DNA of 64,000 bases from Planctomycetota bacterium (GCA_003576905.1 QEVG01000010.1:62001-126000); one strand, 5' to 3'. Shown: positions 18,583 through 27,586, numbered from the stretch's first letter. The notes: generated from the letters alone by a model not told the origin. A program made the numbers and translations.

Positions 18583-19224
18583 TTACTCCATTCGCGTCGA
18601 GGACGTCTTCGCATCGTTGTCATCGTCCTCAATCTTGGTGATCGCCGGGTATGCCCCCAGAAAGAAGCGGAACAACCGCCCGTCCGCCGTTTTTTCATCG
18701 TGATACTTCGCGGCCAGATGGGCCATGAACTGCGATAGCTCTTCGGCGAACGCGTTTCGGTCGGCGGCGGTGGCGAACCGCACATCGGCCTGGAGATTTA
18801 GAGTTGCAAGCTTTTTTCCCGCCTTCGCCGCTCTTCGCTGAAGAACCGCCAGATCACGAATCGTCCGCGCGGCGACCGCCACCATATACGACGCCGAAAA
18901 CCGGTCGCCGATCTGGCTCGGGTCAGCCGCCATGTCCCCGAGCGCTTCCGGGCTAATGAGATACGACCGCGCGGTTGCGCGAATAAGCCGTTCGATGCAG
19001 TTGCCCTTCTTGCGCCGCCCGACACATGAGACGAGCCCCGCTTTCTCTAGCTCGCGAAGGTGATAATTGATCTTCTGCCGCGGAATCGACATATCCCGCG
19101 CGAGCGAACTGGCCGAGTTCGTCTCCTCCAGTCGCCGAAGCAGCTTCAGCCTCAACGGGTGGAGCAGGGCCGCCGCCGCGTCGGCTCCCTTTACAAGTTG
19201 GACGGCAGATGCGGAGTTTGCCAT
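18583..19224 (-). CDS. ArsR-type winged-helix regulator of the SRPBCC operon
   Basis: 213 residues from ATG 19224. The winged helix covers about residues 12-85 (LLHPLRLKLLRRLEE, ARDMSIPRQKINYHLREL, KAGLVSCVGRRKKGN), followed by a long helical C-terminal region (about 90-195) of unknown function. No ArsR metal-binding cysteine motif (CxC) is present, so metal sensing is unlikely; an organic ligand for the downstream SRPBCC proteins is a reasonable guess. ATG 19251 and TTG 19290 are in-frame alternatives, but the region upstream holds a promoter-like element and palindrome (19275-19303) that would overlap them. First gene of the three-gene minus-strand operon. Confidence 0.82.
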   Translation of the reverse strand: MANSASAVQLVKGADAAAALLHPLRLKLLRRLEETNSASSLARDMSIPRQKINYHLRELEKAGLVSCVGRRKKGNCIERLIRATARSYLISPEALGDMAADPSQIGDRFSASYMVAVAARTIRDLAVLQRRAAKAGKKLATLNLQADVRFATAADRNAFAEELSQFMAHLAAKYHDEKTADGRLFRFFLGAYPAITKIEDDDNDAKTSSTRME

Positions 19225-19274
19225 TGGCGTAGGGTCCAATCGTTCGCACATTCGCGAGAAACGTAATGCGGACC

Positions 19275-19303
19275 ACGATAATGCCGACAAATAATTTTGT
19301 CAA
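19275..19303 (-). promoter_or_regulatory. Candidate promoter and operator of the ArsR-SRPBCC operon
   Basis: On the minus strand TTGACA (19298-19303) and TATCGT (19275-19280) are separated by 17 bases. The perfect inverted repeat GACAAA-ATTA-TTTGTC (19286-19301) overlaps the -35 and the spacer. A second TTGACA lies at 19316-19321. The whole block is AT-rich against a GC-rich background. Autoregulation by the ArsR-type protein is inferred. Confidence 0.55.
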
Positions 19304-19578
19304 GTATGCAACAATTGTCAACATTCATGATTTCCATGATTTATATAAGCCATTTAATAGAATATATTTACGTAGCGCATTCCATCCTGAACATCGCGCT
19401 CCGGAACGTGAAAGCGCAGCCATCAATGCCTTGATTCAGGGCACGCCAAGGGGTATCCTTGTGACAGCGAACCGGGTGAAAGCAGCAATCTGTTCCCATC
19501 CTCGAGCCAAATGGGGAATATCACCCGCCACGACCGGGCTGCCGCGCGCAGGCCGAATCCGTGGGGAGTGTTTTTTAC

Positions 19579-20754
19579 ATGCGATTTGCTCTCATCAGCC
19601 TGACGTGCATCCTCTGCGCAAGCCCCCCGTCAAAGGCTCAGGTCATCTACCAGACCGGCTTTGAGAATCCGCCATTCGTCGATGGAAACCTCCTCGGCCA
19701 GGACTTCTGGGAATCTACCGACAGTCCTGCGACTCCGGGGCGAGGTGTCATTCAGAGCGGGTTTGCGCATTCAGGCCTCCGCGCACTCCGCGTGGATGCC
19801 TCGGTGTCATTCACCACCGACTGGTACTGGCGGAACATGAGTTTCCTCGTTTCGCCCGCGTCTACACCCATCATTCAGATCACGTGGGACATGTATCTCG
19901 ACGGTTCCAGCTCCCAAAAGAGCTTTGGCTGGGGGATTGACGTGTACGACAATTCGTCGCCCGTCCCGCGCCGCGTAACCGCGCTGATTGTCGATGCCAA
20001 TGGATTGCTCCAGGTGTGGAACGGCTCGTCTTTTTCTGCGACGGGCGCACCCGTTTCGCGCAATTCCTGGCACGCGTTTCGCATTAACATGGATTACGCG
20101 GTCGGAGAGCGAAGAGTCTCCGTTTTTCTCGACAACGTACGAGTCGCCCAGGGCCTGTCCTTTAGTCCGAGCACCACAGACGTTGTCGCGGACGTTGACA
20201 TTTACCACGTCGACGGCGGCGGAAACGACGCCGCTTACTTCGACAATTACAAAGTGGCGGCCCTGGCGGATTCCGATGGCGACGGAATACCAGACCCCGA
20301 CGACGCGTGCCCCGCAACAGCGCCTGGCGAACCGGTCGATGGAAACGGCTGCTCCGAACTGGATGTCGACGGGGACGGCGTTCTGAATGACCTCGATCAA
20401 TGCCCCGATACCCCGCTCTGCGCCGAGCCGGTGCTTGCCAGCGGTTGCCCGATCGATTCCGACTCGGACGGCGTCGTGAACGGATGCGACAACTGCCCTG
20501 CCGCCCCCAACGCCGGGCAGGACGACGCTGATTCCGACGGCATCGGCGATGCCTGCGACAACTGCCCGAACGCCGTCCTCGGCGACGCGGACGGAAACGG
20601 TGTCGTAAACGCGCGCGACATCCAGCGCTTCACGGAAATCGTGCTGGGTGCCCCCCCCGTCGGCGAGGAGCTATGCGCGTGCGACATGGATAACGATTCC
20701 GCAGTCACAGAGGCGGATGTGCCCCAATTTGTGGATGAAGTCTTGAACCCATAG
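19579..20754 (+). CDS. Secreted protein with TSP3-type calcium repeats and dockerin-like C-terminus
   Basis: 391 residues from ATG 19579, which begins a clear signal peptide (MRFALISLTCILCASPPSKA). Residues about 24-232 form a beta-rich, probably lectin-like domain with the phrases LLGQDFWESTDS and SWHAFRINMDYAVGE. Then thrombospondin type 3 repeats bind calcium (DSDGDGIPDPDDACP, DVDGDGVLNDLDQCP, DSDSDGVVNGCDNCP, DADSDGIGDACDNCP). They are followed by a dockerin-like pair (DADGNGVVNARDIQRF, DMDNDSAVTEADVPQF). No enzyme motif is present; it is probably a surface or matrix protein that binds carbohydrate or partner proteins. It precedes the DUF1800 gene by 136 bases. A GTG at 19561 is an alternative start. 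Confidence 0.82.
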   Translation: MRFALISLTCILCASPPSKAQVIYQTGFENPPFVDGNLLGQDFWESTDSPATPGRGVIQSGFAHSGLRALRVDASVSFTTDWYWRNMSFLVSPASTPIIQITWDMYLDGSSSQKSFGWGIDVYDNSSPVPRRVTALIVDANGLLQVWNGSSFSATGAPVSRNSWHAFRINMDYAVGERRVSVFLDNVRVAQGLSFSPSTTDVVADVDIYHVDGGGNDAAYFDNYKVAALADSDGDGIPDPDDACPATAPGEPVDGNGCSELDVDGDGVLNDLDQCPDTPLCAEPVLASGCPIDSDSDGVVNGCDNCPAAPNAGQDDADSDGIGDACDNCPNAVLGDADGNGVVNARDIQRFTEIVLGAPPVGEELCACDMDNDSAVTEADVPQFVDEVLNP

Positions 20755-20890
20755 GCGGACCGGTCAGTGCACTGGACCCTTGGGTTCGCCGAACGCGAAT
20801 GTTAAGATGCGCAGGGGCCCGATAAGTCGCCGACCCTGCCGGACGACTCGATTCGAGCCCCAGGGGCAAGGACCTGGAGCAGGAAGTGAC

Positions 20891-22390
20891 ATGAGCCTCC
20901 TCAAACGACTTGCACAACAGGTAGGATTGCGCGACGAAGCTCGGGCGGCGGAGGCCGTCCTTTCGCGCCGAAAGCTGCTGTTCGGCGGCCTGTCATCTCT
21001 CGCGGCCCTCTCGCCGTCGGTTGCACGGGCCGCCCCGCGCCCAAGCGCCAATCGCTTTCTGGTCGACCGCCTGACGTTCGGCTGGACGGAAGCAGAACAG
21101 CTTCTCGCGGATACCCTGGGCTATCACGGATATCTCGAGTACCACTTGAATCCCGCGGCAATCAACGACGCCGACTGCGACGCGCGCGTCGCCGTCTACA
21201 ACCGCCTGAACTGGTCGTCCAACGGCCTCTACGACTCCCTGCCGCAGATCACCATGAACCAGGTGATCGAATCGACGATTGTCCGGGCCGTTTACAGCAA
21301 GCGGCAGCTCTTTGAGCGCGTCGTCGAATTCTGGACCGATCACTTCAATATCGAGATGATGAAGAGCTTCAACCAGTGGCTCTTTCCCGTCTGGATGCGC
21401 GATGTCATCCGCATGCACGCAATGGGTACATTCCCGCAGTTGCTCGCGGCCTCGGCGCAAAGCGCCACCATGATGTTCTATCTCGACAACGACACGAGCG
21501 TGGTCGGCCACCCCAACGAGAACTACGCCCGGGAGCTGATGGAACTTCACAGCATGGGCGTCGGCAGCGGCTACTCGCAGCAGGACGTCGAGGAAGTTGC
21601 CCGCTGCCTGACGGGCTGGGGCGCGCACCACGGTTTCGGCGAAGCGAGCACTTTCGAGTTTGAATACGAGCCGAACAAGCACGACAACGGCCCGAAGGTC
21701 GTGCTGGGAACGAACATTCCGGCCGGCGGCGGATTCAACGACGGGCTCACGGTTCTGAGCATCCTCGGAGCGCACCCGGCTACGGCGGCGTTCATCTCGC
21801 GGAAGATGTGCCAGAGATTCTGGAGTTACGACCCGCCGCAGGCCCTGGTTGATGCCGTGACGAATACCTACCTGGCGACCAACGGCGACATCAAGGCGAT
21901 GCTTCGCACGCTCTTTACCACGCTCGATCCGGACACCGCCGGAAATAAGCTCAAACGCCCCTTCCACTTTTTTGTCAGTGCGATGCGCGCGACCAAGACC
22001 GAAATCGCCGCCAATCCGACCGGCACGGGCAGTCCGTTGCGGGACCAGTTCAAGGCGGCCGGGCACGAGCCGTTCCAGTGGGGCCCGCCGGACGGCTACC
22101 CCGACCGAGTCGACGCCTGGGCGGACGCGGTCCTCGCCCGCTGGAATTTCGCGGCCAGTCTGACCAATCACAATATCTCCAACGCGCTGATCAACATTCC
22201 CGCGTTTCTCCAGGGCGCGACGACCCAGCAGCAGATCGCCGACCGCATGGACCAGGCGATCTTCGGGGGGACCATGCCCACGGAGGAAAAGGCGGTGATT
22301 CTGAACACGCTCGGCGCATCCCCGAACAACCGCACGATTCAGGATGCCCTTGGTTTGGCGCTCTCCGCGCCGAGCTATCAATGGTACTGA
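20891..22390 (+). CDS. DUF1800 family exported protein
   Basis: 499 residues from ATG 20891 (AGGA upstream at suitable spacing). The N-terminus carries a Tat-like signal SRRKLLFGGLSS (residues 25-36), followed by the DUF1800 domain over nearly the whole length: FLVDRLTFGWTEAE near the start, then FWTDHFNIEM, NENYARELMELHSMG and EEVARCLTGWG in the middle. These motifs are hallmarks of the family, whose biochemical role is still unsettled. In many bacteria DUF1800 genes are directly followed by DUF1501 genes, as here with a 56-base gap, so the two products probably work together outside the cytoplasm. Unlike its partner, it has no dockerin-like tail. Confidence 0.9.
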   Translation: MSLLKRLAQQVGLRDEARAAEAVLSRRKLLFGGLSSLAALSPSVARAAPRPSANRFLVDRLTFGWTEAEQLLADTLGYHGYLEYHLNPAAINDADCDARVAVYNRLNWSSNGLYDSLPQITMNQVIESTIVRAVYSKRQLFERVVEFWTDHFNIEMMKSFNQWLFPVWMRDVIRMHAMGTFPQLLAASAQSATMMFYLDNDTSVVGHPNENYARELMELHSMGVGSGYSQQDVEEVARCLTGWGAHHGFGEASTFEFEYEPNKHDNGPKVVLGTNIPAGGGFNDGLTVLSILGAHPATAAFISRKMCQRFWSYDPPQALVDAVTNTYLATNGDIKAMLRTLFTTLDPDTAGNKLKRPFHFFVSAMRATKTEIAANPTGTGSPLRDQFKAAGHEPFQWGPPDGYPDRVDAWADAVLARWNFAASLTNHNISNALINIPAFLQGATTQQQIADRMDQAIFGGTMPTEEKAVILNTLGASPNNRTIQDALGLALSAPSYQWY

Positions 22391-22446
22391 TCCCCGCCGA
22401 CGAAGTCTTTTCTTGCTGTCGGCGCCGCCCTGATTGAGGATGGATC

Positions 22447-23928
22447 ATGAGCAAGTCAGAATGTCACGGTTGCAGCGAATACCTGGAGCTCTCGCGCCGG
22501 CAGTTTCTCGGCGTTTCCGGGGCCGGCGTCGTCGCCGCGAGCCTGCCGGCCTGGCTGCCTCGCGTGGCCCTCGCGGGCGAATTCTGCTCTTCGCGCGACG
22601 TGATCGTTTCGATCTTTCTGCGCGGCGCGGCCGATGCGATGACTTTCTGCGCCCCGTTCGGAGATGACGCCTACTACGATGCCCGGCCGACACTCTCCAT
22701 TCCCCGTCCGGACAGCGGGCATCCCATGGCGGCCCTGGACCTGGACGGCTTTTTCGGCATGCCGCCCTACATGTCGCCGCTGATGCCTGCCTACGCCAAC
22801 GGCGATCTTCTCTTTGTGCACGCCTGCGGCTCCACGGACACTTCGCGCTCGCATTTCGACGCGATGAAGCTGATGGAGTTCGCCGACCCCACGAATCCGG
22901 GCGCTGTGACCGGCTGGCTCGGACGGCACCTCGCCTCCACGATGGCCGTCGTCCCCGGAAACCCGCTGCGCGCCGTGGCCACGGAGTTCGGCCTGATGCG
23001 AACGCTCGTCGGCGCGCCGGACGCTCTGCCGATTCCACGGTTCGAGACGTTCAATCTTCTCGGCTATCCCGGCACCGTCGCCGCGCGGCGACAGGCGTTG
23101 ACGTCAATGTACAACGCAACCCCGGATCCGCTGCGCACAGCGGCACAAACCACTCAGGCGGTCATCGACCTGCTTGCGACGATCGACTTCATCGGCTACC
23201 AGCCCGCGGGCAGCGCCGTGTACCCGGTCTCGCCGTTCGGCACGTCGCTCAAGGCCTCGGCCGCGCTGATCAAGTCGGACATCGGGGTTGAGGCGATCGG
23301 CATCGACATTGAAGGCTGGGATCACCATATCGACATGGGGCCGTTCGACGGAATCCTGGCCCAGAAGCTGACCGACCTTGCCGCCGGCCTCGCCGCGTTT
23401 CATGCCGATCTCTCCGCCGGAAACGGCCGGAACTTCGTCGTCGTCGTCATGTCCGAGTTCGGTCGCCGGGTGGCGGAAAACGGGAGCGACGGCACCGATC
23501 ACGGCCACGGAAACGCGATGATCGTGCTCGGCAATCGCATCGCCGGAGGCCGCGTCCTGACCCAGTGGCCCGGCCTGCAACCCGAACAGCGCTTCGAGGG
23601 TCGCGACCTGGCCATCACGATTGACTATCGCGACGTACTGGCCGAGATCGTCCAGAACCGCCTCGCCAATGGAAACCTCGGGCTCATCTTCCCGAACTTC
23701 ACGCCGACGTTCCGCGGCGTCACCGAGAGTTGCTCCAAGGGAGACCTGAACTGTGACGGTGGCGTGACACCCGACGACGTCCCGGGCTTCGCAACGGCTC
23801 TGATGGATGAAGCGGCCTATCGCGGTGCCAATCCCGGTTGCGACCCCCTGAACGCGGACATCAACGGCGACGGGGCCATCGACGGACGCGACATTCAGGG
23901 ATTCACACAGCAGATCCTTGGCGAATAG
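22447..23928 (+). CDS. DUF1501 family exported protein with dockerin-like tail
   Basis: 493 residues. A Tat signal (LSRRQFLGVSGAGVV, Arg17-Arg18) leads into a DUF1501 domain (VIVSIFLRGAADAMTF, HACGSTDTSRSHFDA, EGWDHHIDMG, FVVVVMSEFGRRVAENGS, DHGHGNAMIVLG). That fold is related to the alkaline phosphatase/sulfatase superfamily, but its activity is undefined. The C-terminal 65 residues are a dockerin-like pair (DLNCDGGVTPDDVPGF, DINGDGAIDGRDIQGF), a fusion that would attach it to a surface partner. ATG 22447 has a GAGG element upstream. It is the second gene of the DUF1800/DUF1501 pair. Confidence 0.9.
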   Translation: MSKSECHGCSEYLELSRRQFLGVSGAGVVAASLPAWLPRVALAGEFCSSRDVIVSIFLRGAADAMTFCAPFGDDAYYDARPTLSIPRPDSGHPMAALDLDGFFGMPPYMSPLMPAYANGDLLFVHACGSTDTSRSHFDAMKLMEFADPTNPGAVTGWLGRHLASTMAVVPGNPLRAVATEFGLMRTLVGAPDALPIPRFETFNLLGYPGTVAARRQALTSMYNATPDPLRTAAQTTQAVIDLLATIDFIGYQPAGSAVYPVSPFGTSLKASAALIKSDIGVEAIGIDIEGWDHHIDMGPFDGILAQKLTDLAAGLAAFHADLSAGNGRNFVVVVMSEFGRRVAENGSDGTDHGHGNAMIVLGNRIAGGRVLTQWPGLQPEQRFEGRDLAITIDYRDVLAEIVQNRLANGNLGLIFPNFTPTFRGVTESCSKGDLNCDGGVTPDDVPGFATALMDEAAYRGANPGCDPLNADINGDGAIDGRDIQGFTQQILGE

Positions 23929-23995
23929 AATCCCCGCCGTTTGCCGTTTTCGACGTGAAGCGTACCCGCGCCACGCGGAGAGGCCTCGTGTTCCG

Positions 23996-24511
23996 TCATT
24001 CCTGATTCCCTCGAATTCCAGGGCCCTTGCCTGGCCGCGTAATCTGCGGGCCGATCGCGCGGCCCGACAGTGATTGACCCAGTCCGACGCCCGATTCGCA
24101 AAGCGGCGTCGGACGCGTCGGATCCGAGATCAGTTCTTCGATTGTCGACCCGGCGAATGCATCCTCAACGCTTGCCATAGCCTCGTCCAGACGTCGGTGA
24201 AGCGGGCACAGCTTCGCACCGTGTGACTTGAGATCCAAAGGGCACTTGTGAATCCGCTGGATCGGATCGACTGAGTTAATCACCTCAAGCACCGAAATCT
24301 TGGATGGCGGTCGCGTAAGCTGGAATCCGCCCCGCCGTCCCGGCTGGGACACCACAAGCCCCGACCGTGCGAGGGCTTGCAGCACCTTTGACATGTATCC
24401 GGCGGGCACATGCGTCGCCGCTGCGATATGCGGCGTACCCAGTGAGGTTTCGGGATGTCCCGCGAGCCAGACGATGGCTCGCAGTGCATACTCGGCCGTT
24501 TGCGAGATCAT
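23996..24511 (-). CDS. Rrf2-family iron-sulfur-type regulator next to nitric oxide reductase
   Basis: 171 residues from ATG 24511 (GGGAG eight bases upstream). The Rrf2 winged helix occupies residues 1-85: ISQTAEYALRAIVWLA, YMSKVLQALARSGLV, then the wing RGGFQL. The cluster-binding loop reads Cys90-x5-Ser96-x5-Cys102-PL-His105. IscR and NsrR use three cysteines with exactly this 6-6 spacing, and IscR adds a His three residues after the last one, so the middle ligand is Ser here. It is divergent from the nitric oxide reductase gene, with a perfect palindrome in that promoter. An NsrR-like repressor of NO detoxification is the best guess. Whether it holds a cluster is open. Confidence 0.87.
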   Translation of the reverse strand: MISQTAEYALRAIVWLAGHPETSLGTPHIAAATHVPAGYMSKVLQALARSGLVVSQPGRRGGFQLTRPPSKISVLEVINSVDPIQRIHKCPLDLKSHGAKLCPLHRRLDEAMASVEDAFAGSTIEELISDPTRPTPLCESGVGLGQSLSGRAIGPQITRPGKGPGIRGNQE

Positions 24512-24691
24512 GGCATCACTCCCGAACCACAAGGACGCTCGTCCGCAGACGCGCAAATGAATGCATTGGCTCCGGAGCAGACACATCCGGCAACCGGCTG
24601 GCCCTGACCTTCGACTGAGCTCCCTGATTAAACCTCCACAATCCCCAAAATCTATCCCTTGACATCCATATTTTATGTGCTAATCTACAAA

Positions 24692-24720
24692 TAGTCAACC
24701 TAGATATCTAGGTTTATAAT
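24692..24720 (+). promoter_or_regulatory. Nitric oxide reductase promoter with 18-bp operator palindrome
   Basis: A perfect -10 TATAAT (24715-24720) and a weak -35 TAGTCA (24692-24697), 17 bases apart. The spacer is filled by a perfect palindrome AACCTAGATATCTAGGTT (24697-24714), ideally placed for repression. A further TTGACA (24659-24664) with TAATCT 16 bases on could be a second promoter. The likely ligand protein is the divergent Rrf2 regulator (inferred). Confidence 0.7.
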
Positions 24721-24784
24721 ATAGAGTTCTCACATAGATGAACGTTACTAATTGCCAGGACTCAAGTTACATCGGAGGCTTCAA

Positions 24785-27079
24785 ATGACGAACAAGAGGC
24801 TTTGGTTCGGGCTTATCGCTGTGATTGTCGGGTCGTTCGCCGTGCTCGGGTACTTCGGACGTGAAATCTATCGGCATGCCCCCCCTATTCCCGAGCGCGT
24901 CGTAACAACCGACGGCACCATTCTCTTTGAGGCCCAGGACATCCGCGATGGACAGAACGTCTGGCAGTCCATGGGAGGCCAGGAGATCGGAAGCGTCTGG
25001 GGCCATGGCGCGTACCTGGCGCCCGACTGGTCAGCGGATTGGCTCCATCGCGAAGCCGTCGCCTTGCTCAACGTCTGGTCGGAGCGGCAGTATGGCGCGG
25101 AGTTTGAGAAGCTCGATGCGGACAAGCAGGCCTCACTTCAGGCCGCTTTGAAGCGCGAAATGCGCACCAACACACACGACCCGTCCACGGGGACACTTAC
25201 CGTTTCGGTCGATCGCGCCGAGGCCATGCGCCGAATCGCCGCCCACTATGCATCGTTGTTCGGCTCCGATCCGGCTCTCGCCGACCTCCGCGAGGCGTAT
25301 GCCATTCCGGCGAACACGATTACTGATGCAAGTCGCCAGGAGCAGATGAACGCGTTCTTCTTCTGGGCGGCATGGTCTTGCGTGACCAATCGTCCCGGCA
25401 GCGAAAACTCCTACACCAATAACTGGCCGCCGGATGAGCTTCTGGGCAATGAGCCGACCGGGTCGATCGTGCTCTGGTCCATCATCAGCTTTGTGCTGCT
25501 CCTCGCCGGCATCGCGGCACTTGCATGGCACTTTGCGGTACAGCGAGGCAAGGAAGAAGCCCCGCACAAGCTCCCGTCCTCGGATCCCCTCGTCTCGCTG
25601 AAGCCGACACCCTCAATGCGGGCAACGCTTAAGTACTTTTGGGTGGTCGTCGCGTTGATTCTCGTTCAGGTCGGTCTCGGCATCGTCACCGCACACTACG
25701 GCGTGGAAGGCGACGGCTTTTACGGAATACCGCTTGCAAAATGGCTTCCGTATTCCGTTACCCGCACGTGGCACGTGCAACTCGGCATTTTCTGGATCGC
25801 GACTGCCTGGCTGGCGACCGGTCTCTTTGTCGCGCCGGCGGTCTCGGGTCACGAGCCGAAGTATCAGAAGCTCGGCGTCAACGTGCTCTTCGGGTGCCTG
25901 CTCATCATCGTCGTGGGATCCATGGCCGGACAGTGGCTTAGCATTCAGCAGCGACTGGGCTTCACCGCCGGCTTCTGGTTCGGCCACCAAGGATACGAAT
26001 ACGTCGACCTGGGGCGATTCTGGCAGCTCTTCCTCTTCGCCGGCCTCTTCATCTGGCTCGCCCTCATGGGCCGTGCCATGTGGCCCGCGCTGCGGAAGCC
26101 GGGCGAACACCGCTCCATGCTGAGCCTTTTCTTTATCGCCTCCGCGGCGATCGCTCTCTTTTACGGCGCGGGACTGATGTGGGGCCGCCAGACGCACCTG
26201 GCGATCGCTGAATACTGGCGATGGTGGGTCGTTCACCTGTGGGTCGAGGGCTTCTTTGAGGTGTTTGCCACGGTCGTCATTGCCTTCCTGTTTACGCGGA
26301 TGGGGCTGCTTCGCACGTCCACCGCGACCAGCGCAGTACTATTCTCGACGACGATCTTCCTTTCCGGCGGCATCATCGGGACATTCCACCACCTCTACTT
26401 CACGGGCACCCCCACCGCGGTACTGGCGCTTGGGGCTTCGTTCAGCGCCCTTGAAGTCGTCCCCCTGACCCTGATCGGATTCGAGGTCCATGAAAGCCTG
26501 ACGCTCAGCCGGGCGAAACCCTGGATCGCCGCGTACAAATGGCCGATTTACTTTTTCGTCGGCGTCGCGTTCTGGAATCTCGTCGGCGCAGGTCTGTTCG
26601 GTTTTCTCATCAACCCCCCCATCGCCCTCTACTACATGCAGGGCCTCAACACGACCCCGGTCCATGGCCACGCGGCGCTCTTCGGCGTGTACGGCATGCT
26701 CGGCATCGGGCTCATGCTCTTCTGCCTCAAGGGCCTTGCCGTGCAAAAAACGTGGCGAACCGGGGCCCTGGCGTTCGCATTCTGGTGCATCAACATCGGG
26801 CTTCTCCTGATGGTCACCATCAGCCTCCTGCCCGTTGGCCTGCTTCAGACGCGGGCCAGCATTGAAAACGGCATGTGGTACGCACGGTCGGCCGAGTTCC
26901 TGCAAACGCCGCTGATGGAGAACCTCCGGTGGTTGCGCGTCGTCGGTGACACCATTTTCGTTTTCGGCGTCGCTGCGCTTGCCTGGTTTGTCATCGGGCT
27001 CAAGACCGGCTGGTCGCTCCTTCCCGAGAGTGCCACCACTGACGCACCCGATGGACTGGCGGCGCCCCGCCCCGTCTGA
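24785..27079 (+). CDS. norB: Quinol-dependent nitric oxide reductase (qNOR)
   Basis: 764 residues from ATG 24785 (GGAGG six bases upstream). The protein reduces two NO to N2O with electrons from quinol, in the cytoplasmic membrane. It has the qNOR layout: an N-terminal membrane helix (LWFGLIAVIVGSFAVLGYF), a roughly 200-residue extracytoplasmic NorC-like domain without a CxxCH haem motif, then the 12-helix NorB core. Expected ligands are present: His330 (TWHVQLG) and His629 for haem b, His627 for haem b3, and His484, His535 and His536 for the FeB site, with Glu488 in HLWVEGFFEVF. It stands alone, with no denitrification genes nearby, which suits detoxification of external NO. A terminator follows at 27105. 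Confidence 0.95.
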   Translation: MTNKRLWFGLIAVIVGSFAVLGYFGREIYRHAPPIPERVVTTDGTILFEAQDIRDGQNVWQSMGGQEIGSVWGHGAYLAPDWSADWLHREAVALLNVWSERQYGAEFEKLDADKQASLQAALKREMRTNTHDPSTGTLTVSVDRAEAMRRIAAHYASLFGSDPALADLREAYAIPANTITDASRQEQMNAFFFWAAWSCVTNRPGSENSYTNNWPPDELLGNEPTGSIVLWSIISFVLLLAGIAALAWHFAVQRGKEEAPHKLPSSDPLVSLKPTPSMRATLKYFWVVVALILVQVGLGIVTAHYGVEGDGFYGIPLAKWLPYSVTRTWHVQLGIFWIATAWLATGLFVAPAVSGHEPKYQKLGVNVLFGCLLIIVVGSMAGQWLSIQQRLGFTAGFWFGHQGYEYVDLGRFWQLFLFAGLFIWLALMGRAMWPALRKPGEHRSMLSLFFIASAAIALFYGAGLMWGRQTHLAIAEYWRWWVVHLWVEGFFEVFATVVIAFLFTRMGLLRTSTATSAVLFSTTIFLSGGIIGTFHHLYFTGTPTAVLALGASFSALEVVPLTLIGFEVHESLTLSRAKPWIAAYKWPIYFFVGVAFWNLVGAGLFGFLINPPIALYYMQGLNTTPVHGHAALFGVYGMLGIGLMLFCLKGLAVQKTWRTGALAFAFWCINIGLLLMVTISLLPVGLLQTRASIENGMWYARSAEFLQTPLMENLRWLRVVGDTIFVFGVAALAWFVIGLKTGWSLLPESATTDAPDGLAAPRPV

Positions 27080-27104
27080 CATGGATCAAGCGACCTGTTT
27101 CAAG

Positions 27105-27138
27105 GCCCGCCGAGCGCCCGAGCGTTCGGCGGGTCTTT
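27105..27138 (+). terminator. Rho-independent terminator after the nitric oxide reductase gene
   Basis: CCCGCCGA (27105-27112) pairs with TCGGCGGG (27125-27132) around a 12-base loop and is followed by TCTTTT. It lies 26 bases after the stop codon. Confidence 0.8.
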
Positions 27139-27424
27139 TCCATGGGGCGCCTTGATAATCCCTATGAGCCCCGCCGCCGCAGCACGCCGCGCGTCTTTTT
27201 TCGCATTGCACAACAAGAAAACCTGTCGGTACCGCTGGGTGTCGCAGCCCCAGTATCCATCGAAATGCCCGATTCCCGCACTTGCCCCTTTGTATTTGGC
27301 GAATCCCCGGTGCCAGGCCTTCGTACTATTCGCCCAGCTGCGCCCCCTGCCCGCCCCATGTCCCAGCGGATTCTTGCCCGACGGCCTTGCTTATTGAGCG
27401 ATTCTCCACGGCCTTATCAGTCTT
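27139..27424. other. Non-coding stretch upstream of the operator pair
   Basis: About 285 bases with several short open frames but none with a domain, signal peptide or ribosome site. No repeat or RNA structure stands out. The regulatory region proper starts at 27425. Confidence 0.35.
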
Positions 27425-27435
27425 GAAACTGTTTC
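27425..27435. promoter_or_regulatory. LacI-type operator copy 1 (PEP-CTERM gene, distal)
   Basis: Perfect palindrome GAAACTGTTTC. It is one of seven copies of TGAAACWGTTTCA-like sequence between 27.4 and 37.3 kb, all between genes. Its centre is 20 bases from copy 2, two helical turns. Binding by the LacI-family protein at 37366 is inferred. Confidence 0.65.
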
Positions 27436-27444
27436 CTGAGCGAT

Positions 27445-27455
27445 GAAACTGTTTT
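27445..27455. promoter_or_regulatory. LacI-type operator copy 2 (PEP-CTERM gene, proximal)
   Basis: GAAACTGTTTT, one mismatch from the palindrome, on the same face of the helix as copy 1. Both lie upstream of the predicted promoter, with centres near -94 and -74. That position suits activation or looping rather than simple blocking. Confidence 0.6.
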
Positions 27456-27487
27456 TGCAAAAACGCGCGCAAACCGGCCCAAACTCA

Positions 27488-27517
27488 TTGAAAACGGCGG
27501 CTCGCGTCAGGTATCAT
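27488..27517 (+). promoter_or_regulatory. Candidate promoter of the 27587 PEP-CTERM gene
   Basis: TTGAAA (27488-27493) and TATCAT (27512-27517) with an 18-base spacer give a predicted start near 27524, 63 bases before the ATG. Confidence 0.5.
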
Positions 27518-27586
27518 GATGACACTGGCACGACGTATTTGCTACACGTGGTTTGAGCCAGCGGAAATTTTGGAGGAGATAAGACA

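Noticed and set aside
20993-22381. 462-residue minus-strand open frame opposite the DUF1800 gene
   Set aside because: Composition is Arg/Val/Gly-rich with no motif, while the plus strand shows clear DUF1800 motifs.
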